DNA of 64,000 nt from Bacillus rubiinfantis (lineage in GTDB: Bacteria; Bacillota; Bacilli; Bacillales; Cytobacillaceae): the NCBI GenBank assembly GCA_000752035.1, contig CCFE01000030.1, positions 124,001 to 188,000 on the forward strand, in the 5' to 3' direction. Made by a program: the position numbers and the translations under genes. Of this stretch, positions 16,933-26,572 are shown in pieces (position 1 is the stretch's first letter; each line of letters begins with the position of its first letter). A model generated the notes under the pieces. It saw only the letters and a program-made list of their open reading frames with translations, made no database searches and was not told the DNA's origin.

Positions 16933-17609
16933 ATTTTTTCCTCCAGAGAATAACCAACACCTCTGACAGTTTTAATAGTAAAATCGGCTGACAATGAAGA
17001 AAAGCGTTCTCTTAGTCGTTTGATATGAACATCCACTGTCCGTTCGTCGCCTTCATAATCTATTCCCCAAATTTGCTCAATAAGATGTTCCCTAGAAAAA
17101 ACCTGTGCCGGATGTGACATCAGGAAATACAATAATTCAAACTCTTTAAGGGGCAATAGTATCGTTTTACTTCCGACGGTTACTTCATAACTCCTCTTAT
17201 CAATGGTTGTACTCCCGATGCGAATCACTGCTTCATTGCCAGCTTGATAGTCATATCTTCGTAATAATGCCTGGATCCGGAAGCTTAATTCTTTTGGCTC
17301 AAATGGCTTGACAAGATAATCGTCCGTTCCTGCTTGAAATCCCTGTTCTTTATCGTCTATTTGGTTTTTGGCAGTTAACAAGATAATGGGAATGTCGTAA
17401 AGCTTGCGTATTTCTTTTGTTAGTGTAAAACCATCCATAAACGGCATCATTACATCAACTACCGCTAAAGCGCATGTCTCTTTTTTTAGAAGATCTAAGG
17501 CTTCCATGCCATTTTTCGCCTTGAACACTTGATAACCCAGCTCAGTTAATTGTATCTCTAACAACTTGAGTATATAAATATCATCATCCACAATTAAAAT
17601 ATTTGGCAT
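16929..17609 (-). CDS. OmpR-family response regulator
   Basis: A 226-residue regulator: receiver domain with acidic pocket VDDD, phosphoacceptor aspartate in AVVDVMMPFMDG and lysine in YLVKPFEP, then a winged-helix domain with LPLKEFELLYFLMSHP and ERTVDVHIKRLRERF. Three ATGs follow GAGGGA in series; the third (17609) has the best spacing. It is co-translated with the kinase. Likely target is the adjacent ABC transporter, by position only. Confidence 0.93.
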   Translation of the reverse strand: MPNILIVDDDIYILKLLEIQLTELGYQVFKAKNGMEALDLLKKETCALAVVDVMMPFMDGFTLTKEIRKLYDIPIILLTAKNQIDDKEQGFQAGTDDYLVKPFEPKELSFRIQALLRRYDYQAGNEAVIRIGSTTIDKRSYEVTVGSKTILLPLKEFELLYFLMSHPAQVFSREHLIEQIWGIDYEGDERTVDVHIKRLRERFSSLSADFTIKTVRGVGYSLEEKI

Positions 17610-17708
17610 CATCATTCCCTCAACTTCTATTTAAGCTTCGCTCTCTCTGTACAGTTATTTTCAGAGCTACAACGACAAGACTTGCGCTCAATAATTTCCT
17701 ATACTTTA

Positions 17709-18383
17709 TTATAGCACTGTTCCATCGCTCATTTTTACGATTCGGTCAGCATAGGAAAGCATATCTTCATCATGCGTGACAAGTAATGTAGCGATATGGA
17801 GTTGTTCTGTTAATTGTTTGATTAACCCCATCACCTCATTTGATCTTTTTGAGTCTAAGCTTGCTGTTGGTTCATCTGCAAACAGGATTTTAGGCTTATG
17901 AATTAATGCACGTGCAATTGCTACCCGCTGCTTTTCACCGCCTGATAACGAGGTTGGATAAGCCTTTTTCCGGTGTTCCATCCCTACAAAGCTTAATAAT
18001 TGATTTATTTCCTGTTGTTGTTCAGTTTTTTTCATTCGTTTATCAGCTACATCGAGCATTAACCGTAATTGTTCCTCAACGGTGAGAAAGGGGACGAGAT
18101 AAGCGAATTGAAAAATGAAGCCGAATTTACTTGCGCGGATTTGGCGAATTTGTTCTTGACTCATACCAGTCAAGTTTCTCCCATCAAATAACACTTGACC
18201 ATCAGTAGCTGATTGAAGTCCAGCTGCAATTGTCAGCAGGGTACTCTTTCCAGATCCAGATGTACCGACTAAAGCGGTAATTTCACCCTCTTTAAGCGCC
18301 AAATTAATTCCTTTAAGAACCTCTTCCTCAACCTCACCACTTGAAAACGTTTTTCTTAGTTCATCTATCTTTAAAATACCCAT
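17709..18383 (-). CDS. ABC transporter ATPase (MacB/LolD type)
   Basis: A 224-residue ATPase of the exporter class that works with FtsX-type permeases. Walker A GTSGSGKST, Q-loop FIFQFAYLVPFLTVEEQL, signature LSGGEKQRVAIARAL, Walker B ILFADEPTASLD. The start ATG 18383 has AAGGAGAGG six bases upstream and lies one base after the permease stop, so the two are coupled. Neighbouring two-component genes suggest export of, or sensing of, an envelope-active compound; the substrate is not known. Confidence 0.92.
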   Translation of the reverse strand: MGILKIDELRKTFSSGEVEEEVLKGINLALKEGEITALVGTSGSGKSTLLTIAAGLQSATDGQVLFDGRNLTGMSQEQIRQIRASKFGFIFQFAYLVPFLTVEEQLRLMLDVADKRMKKTEQQQEINQLLSFVGMEHRKKAYPTSLSGGEKQRVAIARALIHKPKILFADEPTASLDSKRSNEVMGLIKQLTEQLHIATLLVTHDEDMLSYADRIVKMSDGTVL

Positions 18384-18384
18384 T

Positions 18385-19422
18385 CTATACCTCTCCTTGT
18401 TGGATAGCTTGTAATGGTTCAATATTTTTTATTTGTAAGCCGGACAATGTTGCACCAATAAAGCCTATTACCATGAATACTAAAGATAACTGTATCGTTG
18501 TGCCTGCAGGTAAATGAAACGGAATGCCCTCAGGAGCGACTTTAATAAAGACTTGACTGAGCATGAAGGCAACGCCTACTGCAATAACGACAATCGTACC
18601 CATCTGCGTCCACATCATGTTAAACAACGTACTTGTTTTGACTCCAATCGCTTTTAGAATTCCATAGATACCAATTTTCTGTACGTTCATCATGTAGAAG
18701 AAAATCGCAAATAGCAATCCGCTGATAGCAATTAAGAACCAAACAATCATGTTCAATGACATTTGCTCTGCTTTATAACTTGCAATTGTATTTAAAAATT
18801 GGCTCTTTGAGAAGCTTTGTAACTTAGTCGTCGTTTCCACTATGGTATCTTTGCCGGGAATAAATAAAATTTGCATATCCTCCACTCGATACATTTCCCG
18901 ATAATCTTCTAAATTAAGATAAGCAACAGGCGCGTGACTAAACGTACTCTGCTCCACAAATCCTTTTACTGTTAATTCACCGTTTAATTGTGGATTTGTA
19001 AACGTAGTGCCTATCTTTACCCCTTCAGACTTCATCGAACTATCAAGAAAGACTTCTCCTTTTTTCATTTGGGGAAAGAGCTTTGAGCCAGTCGAGGTAA
19101 CGAAGGCAACACTTTGTTGATTTTCCATACTATCCTTTAAAAAGCCCATTTGAATTGAAAATGCTGCTGCATTCTTTTGGCTACTTAGGACAGCGTCTTG
19201 GGTATTGTTATCGATCCTTGAAAGTGCAAATGATTCATTAGCTTCTTTTGTTAGATAAAATTGTCCTTCAGGTAAATTTTTTATAAGTGCCGCATTGTCT
19301 TGTGACAAACCGTTGGCTAGCCCTGATATGATAAAAGTCAGTAAACTCACGAGAAGTACAATTGAACCAAAAATCAAAAATCTGCTTTTATTTTTCTTCA
19401 TTTCTTTCCATGCCATGTTCAC
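18385..19422 (-). CDS. FtsX-type ABC transporter permease
   Basis: About 345 residues with four membrane helices: one near the N-terminus (FLIFGSIVLLVSLLTFIISGL), a large extracellular domain of about 190 residues, and three C-terminal helices in the FtsX layout. The C-terminal IKNIEPLQAIQQGE is the family's usual end. GTG 19422 is eight bases after GGGAGG, so I prefer it to ATG 19443, which has no site. Upstream, ATTACAGCTT occurs twice (19442 and 19491), possible regulator half-sites. Confidence 0.85.
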   Translation of the reverse strand: MNMAWKEMKKNKSRFLIFGSIVLLVSLLTFIISGLANGLSQDNAALIKNLPEGQFYLTKEANESFALSRIDNNTQDAVLSSQKNAAAFSIQMGFLKDSMENQQSVAFVTSTGSKLFPQMKKGEVFLDSSMKSEGVKIGTTFTNPQLNGELTVKGFVEQSTFSHAPVAYLNLEDYREMYRVEDMQILFIPGKDTIVETTTKLQSFSKSQFLNTIASYKAEQMSLNMIVWFLIAISGLLFAIFFYMMNVQKIGIYGILKAIGVKTSTLFNMMWTQMGTIVVIAVGVAFMLSQVFIKVAPEGIPFHLPAGTTIQLSLVFMVIGFIGATLSGLQIKNIEPLQAIQQGEV

Positions 19423-19546
19423 TTTTAATTCCTCCCATCTCATTACAGCTTTAGTTTATAACTGCAATATGAACGGAAAATGAACAAGAAATTACAGCTT
19501 TGATATGTAAAATCAGTAAATCAATTTAGTAATGCCAGCCTATGCA

Positions 19547-19584
19547 GAAACAGCCTGACCCAAAGTAGGCCAGGCTGTTTGTTT
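19547..19584. terminator. Hairpin after the symporter gene
   Basis: AAACAGCCTG pairs with CAGGCTGTTT across a 14-base loop. There is only a short T-run on either side, better on the + strand. It lies between the symporter stop and the ABC genes. Confidence 0.6.
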
Positions 19585-19596
19585 CTTAGTAATTAT

Positions 19597-20850
19597 TTAA
19601 GCAGCAAGTTGTTCTGGTTCCTTTTCTAAACTGTGGCCTTCCCATTTGGAAATTACGATAGCAGCCAATGAGTTGCCGACAATATTTACGCATGTGCGGG
19701 CCATGTCGAGGATACGGTCAATTCCAGCGATAAAGGCAAGACCTTCAGCAGGAATACCGACAGTACCTAATGTTGCAAGCAGAACGACAAATGAGACGCC
19801 AGGAACTCCAGCGATTCCCTTAGAAGTCACCATTAACACTAGAACTAGGGTAATTTGATGCGTAATACTCATATGAATGCCATACATTTGCGCGATAAAT
19901 AAGGCAGCAATCGCTTGGTATAAAGTCGATCCGTCAAGGTTAAAGGAATAGCCCGTTGGTATAACAAACGAGGTAATCGCTTTTGGACAGCCGATTCTCT
20001 CCATTTTTTCCATTATTTTAGGAAGAACTGTTTCTGAACTTGAAGTAGAATAGCCTAATAATAATTCGTCTTTTAAATACTTAAGCAAATTGAAAATATT
20101 ATAACCAACTATTTTTGCTGTGATGCCAAGTACAACAAGAATAAAGAATATCATTGCACCGTAAACTACAAGTACTAATTTACCCAGCGGGATTAAAGAC
20201 GTTAAGCCAAATTTAGAAACCGTAACACCGATTAAGGCAAATACTCCAAATGGTGCGAGTCTCATGATTTGGTTTGTCACATAGAACATCGCATCGGCGG
20301 TCCCTTTAAAGAATTTTAACAGCGGCTCTCCTTTCTCCCCAATTGCCGCAATACCAAGACCAAACATAACTGAGAAGAATATAATAGCTAACATATCACC
20401 ATTTGCCAGTGACTGAATAATATTTGTTGGAACAATATTGACGAAGGTATCAACTAATGAATGAGTTTCTGTTGTCTTAGCTGTTTCTACATAGGTGTGG
20501 ATGTCAGTTTTTGTTAATTGGGAACGATCAATGCCTGTTCCAGGATGGAACACATTCCCTGCAAGCAAACCGACGAAAATCGCAATGGTTGTGATGATTT
20601 CAAAATAGAGGAGTGTCTTTCCGCCGAGTTTTCCTAGCGATTTCATATCGCCAACCCCGGCTACTCCGACAATAATACTGGCCACTACGATTGGAACAAC
20701 AATCATTTTAATTAAGCGAATAAATATATCGCCAATCGGTTGCAGGAAATCAGCCACATGAGGGTTTCCGTAAAAAACTGCACCGACTATAATCCCAAGT
20801 GCTAGTCCAATAAAAATTTGCCAAGCTAAGCTAATTTTCTTTTTTTTCAT
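19597..20850 (-). CDS. gltP: Dicarboxylate/amino acid:cation symporter (GltP/GltT type)
   Basis: A 417-residue DAACS-family symporter for glutamate/aspartate or C4-dicarboxylates with H+ or Na+. The diagnostic motifs are the serine-rich GYSTSSSETVLP of hairpin 1, SFNLDGSTLYQ, hairpin 2 SKGIAGVPGVSFV and the substrate helix DRILDMARTCVNIVGN, where the arginine is characteristic of acidic amino acid carriers. ATG 20850 has GAGAGGTG upstream. Monocistronic. The gene symbol is a family-level choice. Confidence 0.9.
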   Translation of the reverse strand: MKKKKISLAWQIFIGLALGIIVGAVFYGNPHVADFLQPIGDIFIRLIKMIVVPIVVASIIVGVAGVGDMKSLGKLGGKTLLYFEIITTIAIFVGLLAGNVFHPGTGIDRSQLTKTDIHTYVETAKTTETHSLVDTFVNIVPTNIIQSLANGDMLAIIFFSVMFGLGIAAIGEKGEPLLKFFKGTADAMFYVTNQIMRLAPFGVFALIGVTVSKFGLTSLIPLGKLVLVVYGAMIFFILVVLGITAKIVGYNIFNLLKYLKDELLLGYSTSSSETVLPKIMEKMERIGCPKAITSFVIPTGYSFNLDGSTLYQAIAALFIAQMYGIHMSITHQITLVLVLMVTSKGIAGVPGVSFVVLLATLGTVGIPAEGLAFIAGIDRILDMARTCVNIVGNSLAAIVISKWEGHSLEKEPEQLAA

Positions 20851-21109
20851 TTGCACCTCTCCAATCTGTAATCTTTTTAACGCTTAACTCTAAAAGTATA
20901 TTGCAATAGAATTAGAACGTTTTCATCGTTATATAGTTAATATATAATTTTTATTTTATTTATTTTTAACTCATTTAGCAACACTGAAGTTCCTTCCAAT
21001 ATAAATATTCTAAGTTTTCCTCTAAAAAATATTTATATTCATATAACTTTATATATTATTTAAAATATTTTTAATATAATAATATTTTATATTAAAGCCT
21101 ACTTCAGCA
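20851..21109. other. AT-rich intergenic region without a gene
   Basis: Strongly AT-rich DNA (runs of TATATAT and AATATT between 20930 and 21095) between the symporter start and the next terminator. It must hold the symporter promoter, but no clear -35/-10 pair stands out and I see no open frame of interest. Confidence 0.6.
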
Positions 21110-21141
21110 CAAAAAAGCGGAAGAAATTTATGTTCTTCCGC
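21110..21141 (-). terminator. Terminator of the YkoGH-like operon
   Basis: GCGGAAGAA-catAAAT-TTCTTCCGC followed by TTTTTT on the minus strand, 25 bases after the last PepSY gene. Confidence 0.9.
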
Positions 21142-21164
21142 CTACTTTAAGTCTTATTTGTTTG

Positions 21165-21749
21165 TTAATTATCTTGCTCCAGTATTAAGATTTTTCCCGT
21201 TTGTGCATCAATTTCTACATCCGTTTCACCGGTTTTTGTTTGCAATTCAATTTCATAGACCAGCCGCCCAGCTTCATCATCAAGGTCCATTTCGCTTACT
21301 TTTCCGCCAACTTCCTTCTCAGCAATTGCCTTTACTTCTTCTACTGGCAATGCCTGTTGATTACTAGATGATGCTTGCTTCTTGGTAGTATTAAGATCCA
21401 CAACAGTTACATCATCATCTACATCAAAATCTTGATGTTTATTCACAGAAACCATCTTACCTGTATACGCATCAAGACGAAGATTGACATCCTCACTGCC
21501 ATTATCAACTTCTACCTCATAATACACTTTATTGAAGCTCCGCTCTAATTCAATATCGTCGATAATTCCCTTGTACTCCTTCAAAACAATTGCTTTTATT
21601 TCCTCTGGTGACAATAGGTTCTTCCCATTTTCCTGTAATGTTACACTGTCATCGAGTTGATTATTTTTTGCCGCAACCGTTCCGGCTACTGCTGCACCTC
21701 CGAATAATACTGCTGCCGCAATCGCTCCAATCAAAATCTTCTGTTTCAC
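21165..21749 (-). CDS. Secreted protein with two PepSY domains (YkoI/YkoJ-like)
   Basis: A 194-residue protein with an N-terminal hydrophobic segment (about 6-24) and two PepSY repeats: LSPEEIKAIVLKEYKGIIDDIELE..YYEVEVD and LPVEEVKAIAEKEVGGKVSEMDLD..VYEIELQ, each ending DAYTGKM or DAQTGKI. PepSY modules are often peptidase inhibitors or envelope sensors. GTG 21749 has AAGGAG eight bases upstream; the earlier ATG 21797 does not. Last gene of the operon RR, HK, PepSY, PepSY, resembling the B. subtilis ykoGHIJ cluster. Confidence 0.85.
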   Translation of the reverse strand: MKQKILIGAIAAAVLFGGAAVAGTVAAKNNQLDDSVTLQENGKNLLSPEEIKAIVLKEYKGIIDDIELERSFNKVYYEVEVDNGSEDVNLRLDAYTGKMVSVNKHQDFDVDDDVTVVDLNTTKKQASSSNQQALPVEEVKAIAEKEVGGKVSEMDLDDEAGRLVYEIELQTKTGETDVEIDAQTGKILILEQDN

Positions 21750-21840
21750 AAGATCATCTCCTTTTCCTTTTCTACTATTACTATAGTCAACAAACATGAG
21801 AGAAAAAGGAAAGAAAGATTAAAATTTGCTGAGAAAAAGT

Positions 21841-22407
21841 TTAATCATCCCATGTAACAGACATTACTTTGCCGGTGATGGCATGGATTTGAACGACTGC
21901 CTCTTTCTCATCAGCAGTATCAATCTCGATGAGGTAATAACTTGTATCACCAGAAGTTTCTAAATCAATATCATCAACTGTACCTCGAACCTGCTTCAAG
22001 GCAATATCAGTTGCTGTTTGCTCTGTGATAGTTACAGATGTTTGAGGTTCTTTGCCATCTTCTTCTGTATTAACTGGGGACTGACTCGATTTGGGAGGAG
22101 CTTGGTTTTCTTTGACTTCATCTTTAGTACCGCTTTTTTTAACAAAAGCTAATACTTCACCTTCTTCTTTGCCCAGTTTTACTTCATATTTGATATGAGC
22201 CCGTTCCATTTCGATTACGTACTGATTTTTTTCCTGTTTTATACTTGTGACTTCTCCTTTATAGCGTTGCTCTACTAATTCTCTTGCCTTCTGACTGGAG
22301 AAGGCTTTGGCCGTGTTCCCCGAATCAATCCATTGTTGAATCCCGATAAGCAACAACACAATAACTATCAGGCTCAAAGCCAGCAGCAACCACCTGTTCT
22401 TACGCAT
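21841..22407 (-). CDS. Membrane-anchored PepSY-domain protein (YkoI/YkoJ-like)
   Basis: A 188-residue protein with one N-terminal membrane helix (about 6-25), a degenerate PepSY-like unit (SQKARELVEQRYKGEVTSIKQEKNQYVIEME), a Pro/Ser/Glu-rich linker, and a clear C-terminal PepSY unit (TEQTATDIALKQVRGTVDDIDLE..YYLIEID..HAITGKVM). ATG 22407 follows GAGAGG. It sits between the sensor kinase and the second PepSY protein, so it may modulate the kinase from outside the membrane; this is inference. Confidence 0.83.
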   Translation of the reverse strand: MRKNRWLLLALSLIVIVLLLIGIQQWIDSGNTAKAFSSQKARELVEQRYKGEVTSIKQEKNQYVIEMERAHIKYEVKLGKEEGEVLAFVKKSGTKDEVKENQAPPKSSQSPVNTEEDGKEPQTSVTITEQTATDIALKQVRGTVDDIDLETSGDTSYYLIEIDTADEKEAVVQIHAITGKVMSVTWDD

Positions 22408-22478
22408 TCGTAACACCCTCTCATTTCGCTCTTACTCCATTTTGCAATATGAAAATGAGAAATTGCTGAGAAATTCAT

Positions 22479-23840
22479 TTAATTTTGTATTTTCATTAAA
22501 AGAGAAACAGTCGTACCACTGCCTAATTGGCTTGCAAGTGTCATTTCCACACCGAGTGCCTCAGCTATCTCCTTTGCTAGTGACAGTCCGAGTCCTGTGC
22601 CGCCGCTTTGCCTACTTCTTGCTTTATCAACCCGATAAAACCGCTCCAACACCCGCGGTAAATCCTCGTTAGAAATTCCAATTCCCTTATCAATAATTTG
22701 AATTCGCAGTTGATCATAACTTACAGATTCTAAAGAGACTACAATGTCCTCGTCACTATAGTTTTTAGCATTATCAAGAAAAATGTATAGCAGTTGACGT
22801 AGTTTTTGCTCATCAGTATTCGTAAATAAGGGGACTGCACTTTTATTATCAAAAATTACAAGGCGATGATAGGCACTTTGAAAAGCCTGTACAGTCTGTT
22901 GAACCATTTCTGTCAGGTTAACAGAGGACACTTTGATATTCCATTGTTCATGATGTTTCGCTAATAAAAGCAGTTGTTCCGTTAAATCTCTCATGCGAAC
23001 AGCTTCAGAATGGATGGCCTCAATCGATTCGGTAAAAATCTGCGGATCCTGTAACCCCCGTCTCTTTAACAAACTCGCATAACTTTCAATCACCGTTAGC
23101 GGAGTTCTTAGCTCATGCGAGGCATTAGCAGCAAATTGTTTTTGCTTTTCAAAATTAGTCTCTAGTAAATCAATCATATGGTTGAATGTCTCCCCCATTT
23201 GCTGCAGCTCATCCCCTGATTGTTGCTTGATTGTCAGCCGTTTAAATTGACCGCTATCTTTAATATCACTCATAGTTTTAATCATCGACGAAATCGGATG
23301 AATGATAAAGTTGCTAAGAACACGGCTTGAGATAATTGTCGGCAGCAGAACGAGAAATGTCACAAGCGTTAAGACAAGACGCAAGGTTTTACTCATTGCA
23401 GTGGTGGCATCAATATTTTTATAAATTTGTAGACTGGCTACATTCCCATCCTGTAAAACGATTGGCATCGAAGAAAAAATATAGCTGTGCGAACCAATGT
23501 CAAACTGTTTATTTACTTCCTTTTGATAATAAACAGCCCTTTGTTTACTTAAGTTTTGTTCGGTTGGTGATGTCGTTGTAACCGTATTTTTTACATTTTC
23601 ACGGACAATGCGAATCATCCCACTAACGGGGACATAGGCACGTAACAACTCTCGTTCAGGGATTGCCCCGTCATAATCATTAAAAGCCTCGGCTGTTTTC
23701 ACCACCTCTTTTCTGGCAATATCAAGCTGTGTATTCACTAGCTGGCGGCTAAATAGAAAATAAACGGATAGATTCATGATAAGTAGCAGCAGAGCGAAAA
23801 GGACGACAGTATACAAGTTAATCTTATTTTTCAGCTTCAT
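22479..23840 (-). CDS. ykoH: Sensor histidine kinase, YkoH-like
   Basis: A 453-residue kinase with two helices (about 9-31 and 155-178), an extracellular sensor region of about 120 residues, HAMP, H box AANASHELRTPLTVIESY, N box LLYIFLDNAKNYS, G boxes DKGIGIS and GTGLGLSLA. It overlaps the regulator stop by four bases (ATGA). The operon with two PepSY proteins matches YkoGH of B. subtilis; the symbol is given on that basis. Signal unknown. Confidence 0.88.
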   Translation of the reverse strand: MKLKNKINLYTVVLFALLLLIMNLSVYFLFSRQLVNTQLDIARKEVVKTAEAFNDYDGAIPERELLRAYVPVSGMIRIVRENVKNTVTTTSPTEQNLSKQRAVYYQKEVNKQFDIGSHSYIFSSMPIVLQDGNVASLQIYKNIDATTAMSKTLRLVLTLVTFLVLLPTIISSRVLSNFIIHPISSMIKTMSDIKDSGQFKRLTIKQQSGDELQQMGETFNHMIDLLETNFEKQKQFAANASHELRTPLTVIESYASLLKRRGLQDPQIFTESIEAIHSEAVRMRDLTEQLLLLAKHHEQWNIKVSSVNLTEMVQQTVQAFQSAYHRLVIFDNKSAVPLFTNTDEQKLRQLLYIFLDNAKNYSDEDIVVSLESVSYDQLRIQIIDKGIGISNEDLPRVLERFYRVDKARSRQSGGTGLGLSLAKEIAEALGVEMTLASQLGSGTTVSLLMKIQN

Positions 23841-24532
23841 TTGGCATCCTTTATCACATAGCCGACCCCGCGGACCGTATGAATCAGAGATGGATGGTCT
23901 GGCAAATCAATTTTTTTGCGTAAATAGCGGACATAGACATCTACTACATTCGTATCACCAAAAAAGTCATAACCCCAAACTGCCTCTAAAATCTGCTCCC
24001 TTTGCAATACCTGCCGCTTGTTTTTTAACAGAAAAACAAGAAGTGCAAATTCCCTCGGAGTTAATTCTATCTCCACATCGCTTCTAGTGACCTCTCTTGT
24101 TTTTTCATTTATTCTTAAGTCAGCAATGGTAAGGCAACCGGTTTCCTCTGGTTGTTCTGCCGCCGGTCTGAACCTCAGTGCTGCACGTATACGAGCTAAT
24201 AGCTCCTCAATCTGAAAGGGTTTTGTAATATAATCGTTTGCCCCCAAATCGAGGCCCGATACCTTATCCTCAACAGAGTCTTTCGCTGTTAATAACAATA
24301 CAGGGGTCTGCTTATCATGTGCTCTGATTCTCCGCAACAGTTCAATACCACTTAACCCTGGAAGCATAATGTCTAAAATAATAAGGTCCCATTGACCTTT
24401 CCGGTAAGTTTCCAGAGCGTCTAATCCATCCAATACCTTCGTTACTTGGTAACCTTCATAGTCCAGTTCTAATTCTAACAACCTGGCAATTTTCTCTTCA
24501 TCTTCGACAACGAGAATTGATTCATTACTCAT
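23837..24532 (-). CDS. ykoG: OmpR-family response regulator, YkoG-like
   Basis: A 231-residue regulator. Receiver motifs VEDEEK, phosphoacceptor in LIILDIMLPGLSG, and ITKPFQIEELLARI. The DNA-binding part has LTPREFALLVFLL and TNVVDVYVRYLRKKID. GGGAGG precedes ATG 24532. First gene of the four-gene operon ending at the terminator near 21.1 kb. Probably controls its own operon. Confidence 0.9.
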   Translation of the reverse strand: MSNESILVVEDEEKIARLLELELDYEGYQVTKVLDGLDALETYRKGQWDLIILDIMLPGLSGIELLRRIRAHDKQTPVLLLTAKDSVEDKVSGLDLGANDYITKPFQIEELLARIRAALRFRPAAEQPEETGCLTIADLRINEKTREVTRSDVEIELTPREFALLVFLLKNKRQVLQREQILEAVWGYDFFGDTNVVDVYVRYLRKKIDLPDHPSLIHTVRGVGYVIKDAK

Positions 24533-24649
24533 AAAAAAACCTCCCTTATTCCCGTTCCTATTGATTCTACACTGTAAGCTTAGCAGAATGTCCTAGGTAA
24601 TTCATCAGATTTTTCCGATAAGTACGTTACACTACAAGTATAAAAGATG

Positions 24650-24684
24650 AAAAAAAACTTGGGCAAGATTGACCCAAGTTTTGG
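24650..24684 (-). terminator. Terminator of the DUF2269-like gene
   Basis: AACTTGGG-loop-CCCAAGTT followed by eight T on the minus strand, a few bases after the stop at 24691. Confidence 0.9.
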
Positions 24685-24690
24685 TTATGG

Positions 24691-25143
24691 TTAAAACGGT
24701 TTTGTAATCATTAATGCGATAATGATAATAAAAATGATGTTTTCAACATTTTCATAGAAAAATAATTCTTTTGATAAACGACGGTATTCTTGCGGAATGT
24801 CTTCTCCTTTATGAGAAGCTAGCATTGCCTTGATTGGTTTTGATCTTGGTGTTAAGACAAGCGGCCCAATCGCTAGCGCTGCTAAAAAGAGCACAAGACT
24901 TGTGACATACCATCCCATTTGAAATAAACTGGGGTTCATCAAGCCCATCAGTAAACCAGTCAAAAGCAGCAATGTACCGCCTATCATCACATAAATATGC
25001 AACCTGTGGCGTATTGCATAGGAATGGCGTAACTCCGTCATATTATCTCCCGATTTAACCACCGTAGTGAGGATAAACCCCGGCCCCATGCCGATAATGG
25101 CCGAAAACACATGGATGAAAACTAGCACTTGATAGAAACTCAT
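24691..25143 (-). CDS. DUF2269-like integral membrane protein
   Basis: A 150-residue protein with four predicted helices. The first helix has FIHVFSAIIGMGPGFIL, which resembles the conserved His/Gly-rich start of DUF2269 proteins; RHRLHIYVMIGGTLLLLTGL follows. Histidines inside helices could bind heme or metal, but this is not demonstrated. ATG 25143 follows GGAGG at eleven bases. Monocistronic with its own terminator. Confidence 0.65.
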   Translation of the reverse strand: MSFYQVLVFIHVFSAIIGMGPGFILTTVVKSGDNMTELRHSYAIRHRLHIYVMIGGTLLLLTGLLMGLMNPSLFQMGWYVTSLVLFLAALAIGPLVLTPRSKPIKAMLASHKGEDIPQEYRRLSKELFFYENVENIIFIIIIALMITKPF

Positions 25144-25230
25144 CTTATGTTGCGCCTCCAATCTTTCCGACAACTATTCTAACATAAATTTTCCACAGAA
25201 GGTAATCACCTTTGCCACACTCGTAATTAA

Positions 25231-25281
25231 CAAAAGGTGTCAGGCACCATGTTAAAAACTCACATAGTGCCTGACACCAAA
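25231..25281. repeat. GGTGTCAGGCACC-family inverted repeat
   Basis: GGTGTCAGGCAC and GTGCCTGACACC are perfect arms about 20 bases apart, just before the stop of the MFS gene. It can act as that gene's terminator, although T-runs are weak. Related copies are at 10876 and 15046. Confidence 0.75.
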
Positions 25282-25283
25282 CT

Positions 25284-26525
25284 TTAAACCCCTTCACCCT
25301 TTTCCAATACAGGAGCATTCCTAAATAATGGCACGAGAATTAAAATGCCGATAATAAACAATAGCGCTGTGGTTTCATACATGGCGACAAGCGAGAAGGT
25401 TTGCTTCAACCAGCCGCTTGCTGTCATCATGATGACCATTGTTCCCATGAAAAGCGGATTTAAAATCCCATTGACTCGCCCAATAAAGTTGGCTTCAGTA
25501 TTTTTCAGGATCATTGTATTGATGCCAATTTGGATAGCAGGATTAAATAATCCGCTGAAAAATTCCGCCGCTAACGTCAACCAGAATTGCTTCGATACAC
25601 CCATTACGAAAAAACCGATAGCGCAGGCAGCCATCCCGAGTGCTAACAGGATTTGCGGCGAAACTTTCTTCGCTAATCCAATCGTTACCCCGCCGCCAAT
25701 AATCATTCCGATACCAAAGGCAGCCATCAGCCATTGCAGCTGTTCTTTTGGCAGTCCAAGCTGCTCAGTGACAAGAAACACTCCAAGCGGCTGCGTCAAT
25801 CCTAATGCTAAACCAGCAACGGCAAAACAACCACCTAGTAACGTTAACACCTTGCTTTTTAACACATAGGTAAATCCGTCCTTCATTTCTTGGACGATGT
25901 GAGCCTGTGCTTCTTTCTCTGCGATATCATAATCCGCTGGAAGCAAGAATAAAATCCCTGCCGAAAGTAGGAAGGCAACCCCCATCACGGCAATCGAAAC
26001 ATCAATACCAAACCGCTGAAAAACAAATGTCCCAAGCACTGGCCCTAAAATCATAAAAAGAGCAAAGATCGTTTGATAGATTGACATCCCCATTTGAATT
26101 AATTCTTCTTTGACGTGAAGCTTAAACAGTTTCATCCCTGCAGGCTGGGAAAACTGTGACAAAATAGACGAGACAAATGTTGCAAAAAAGATCGCTTTCC
26201 AGCTGCCAAAAACGAGCGTCAGCAGCACAACAAAAATCGAAACAGCACTGAGAAAGTCGCACCAAATCATTGTCTTCTTCGGTTTCCAGCGATCCGCAAA
26301 TGTTCCTCCAATAAAGGAAAACAAAAAAATCGGCGCGAACTCAGCGACGGAAATCAACGATACCGCAATGGGGTCTTCATTTGTCTTCTCGACGACGTAG
26401 AGCAGAATGGAATAATTCCGCACCCAAACACCAATTTGCAGAAACAGTGTCGACAGCAGCAATGTCTGAATGACCCTATTGCGAAACAAAGCGCCGAGCG
26501 TGACCGCTTCATGTATTTTTTCCAC
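25284..26525 (-). CDS. MFS transporter (DHA3-type exporter)
   Basis: A 413-residue major-facilitator protein with about 12 helices. LISVAEFAPIFLFSFIGGTFADRWKPKKTMI is the helix 2-3 motif A of the DHA3 branch (macrolide/multidrug exporters). SQPAGMKLFKLHV and ILNPLFMGTMVIM are further family blocks. GTG 26525 is the likely start because GGAAGGAG lies seven bases before it; the frame upstream crosses structured leader DNA. Substrate unknown. The structured inverted repeat upstream may regulate it. Confidence 0.87.
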   Translation of the reverse strand: MEKIHEAVTLGALFRNRVIQTLLLSTLFLQIGVWVRNYSILLYVVEKTNEDPIAVSLISVAEFAPIFLFSFIGGTFADRWKPKKTMIWCDFLSAVSIFVVLLTLVFGSWKAIFFATFVSSILSQFSQPAGMKLFKLHVKEELIQMGMSIYQTIFALFMILGPVLGTFVFQRFGIDVSIAVMGVAFLLSAGILFLLPADYDIAEKEAQAHIVQEMKDGFTYVLKSKVLTLLGGCFAVAGLALGLTQPLGVFLVTEQLGLPKEQLQWLMAAFGIGMIIGGGVTIGLAKKVSPQILLALGMAACAIGFFVMGVSKQFWLTLAAEFFSGLFNPAIQIGINTMILKNTEANFIGRVNGILNPLFMGTMVIMMTASGWLKQTFSLVAMYETTALLFIIGILILVPLFRNAPVLEKGEGV

Positions 26526-26572
26526 AAAAAAACTCCTTCCCTTATTTCGGATAGGAGGCAGGAGGGCATAAC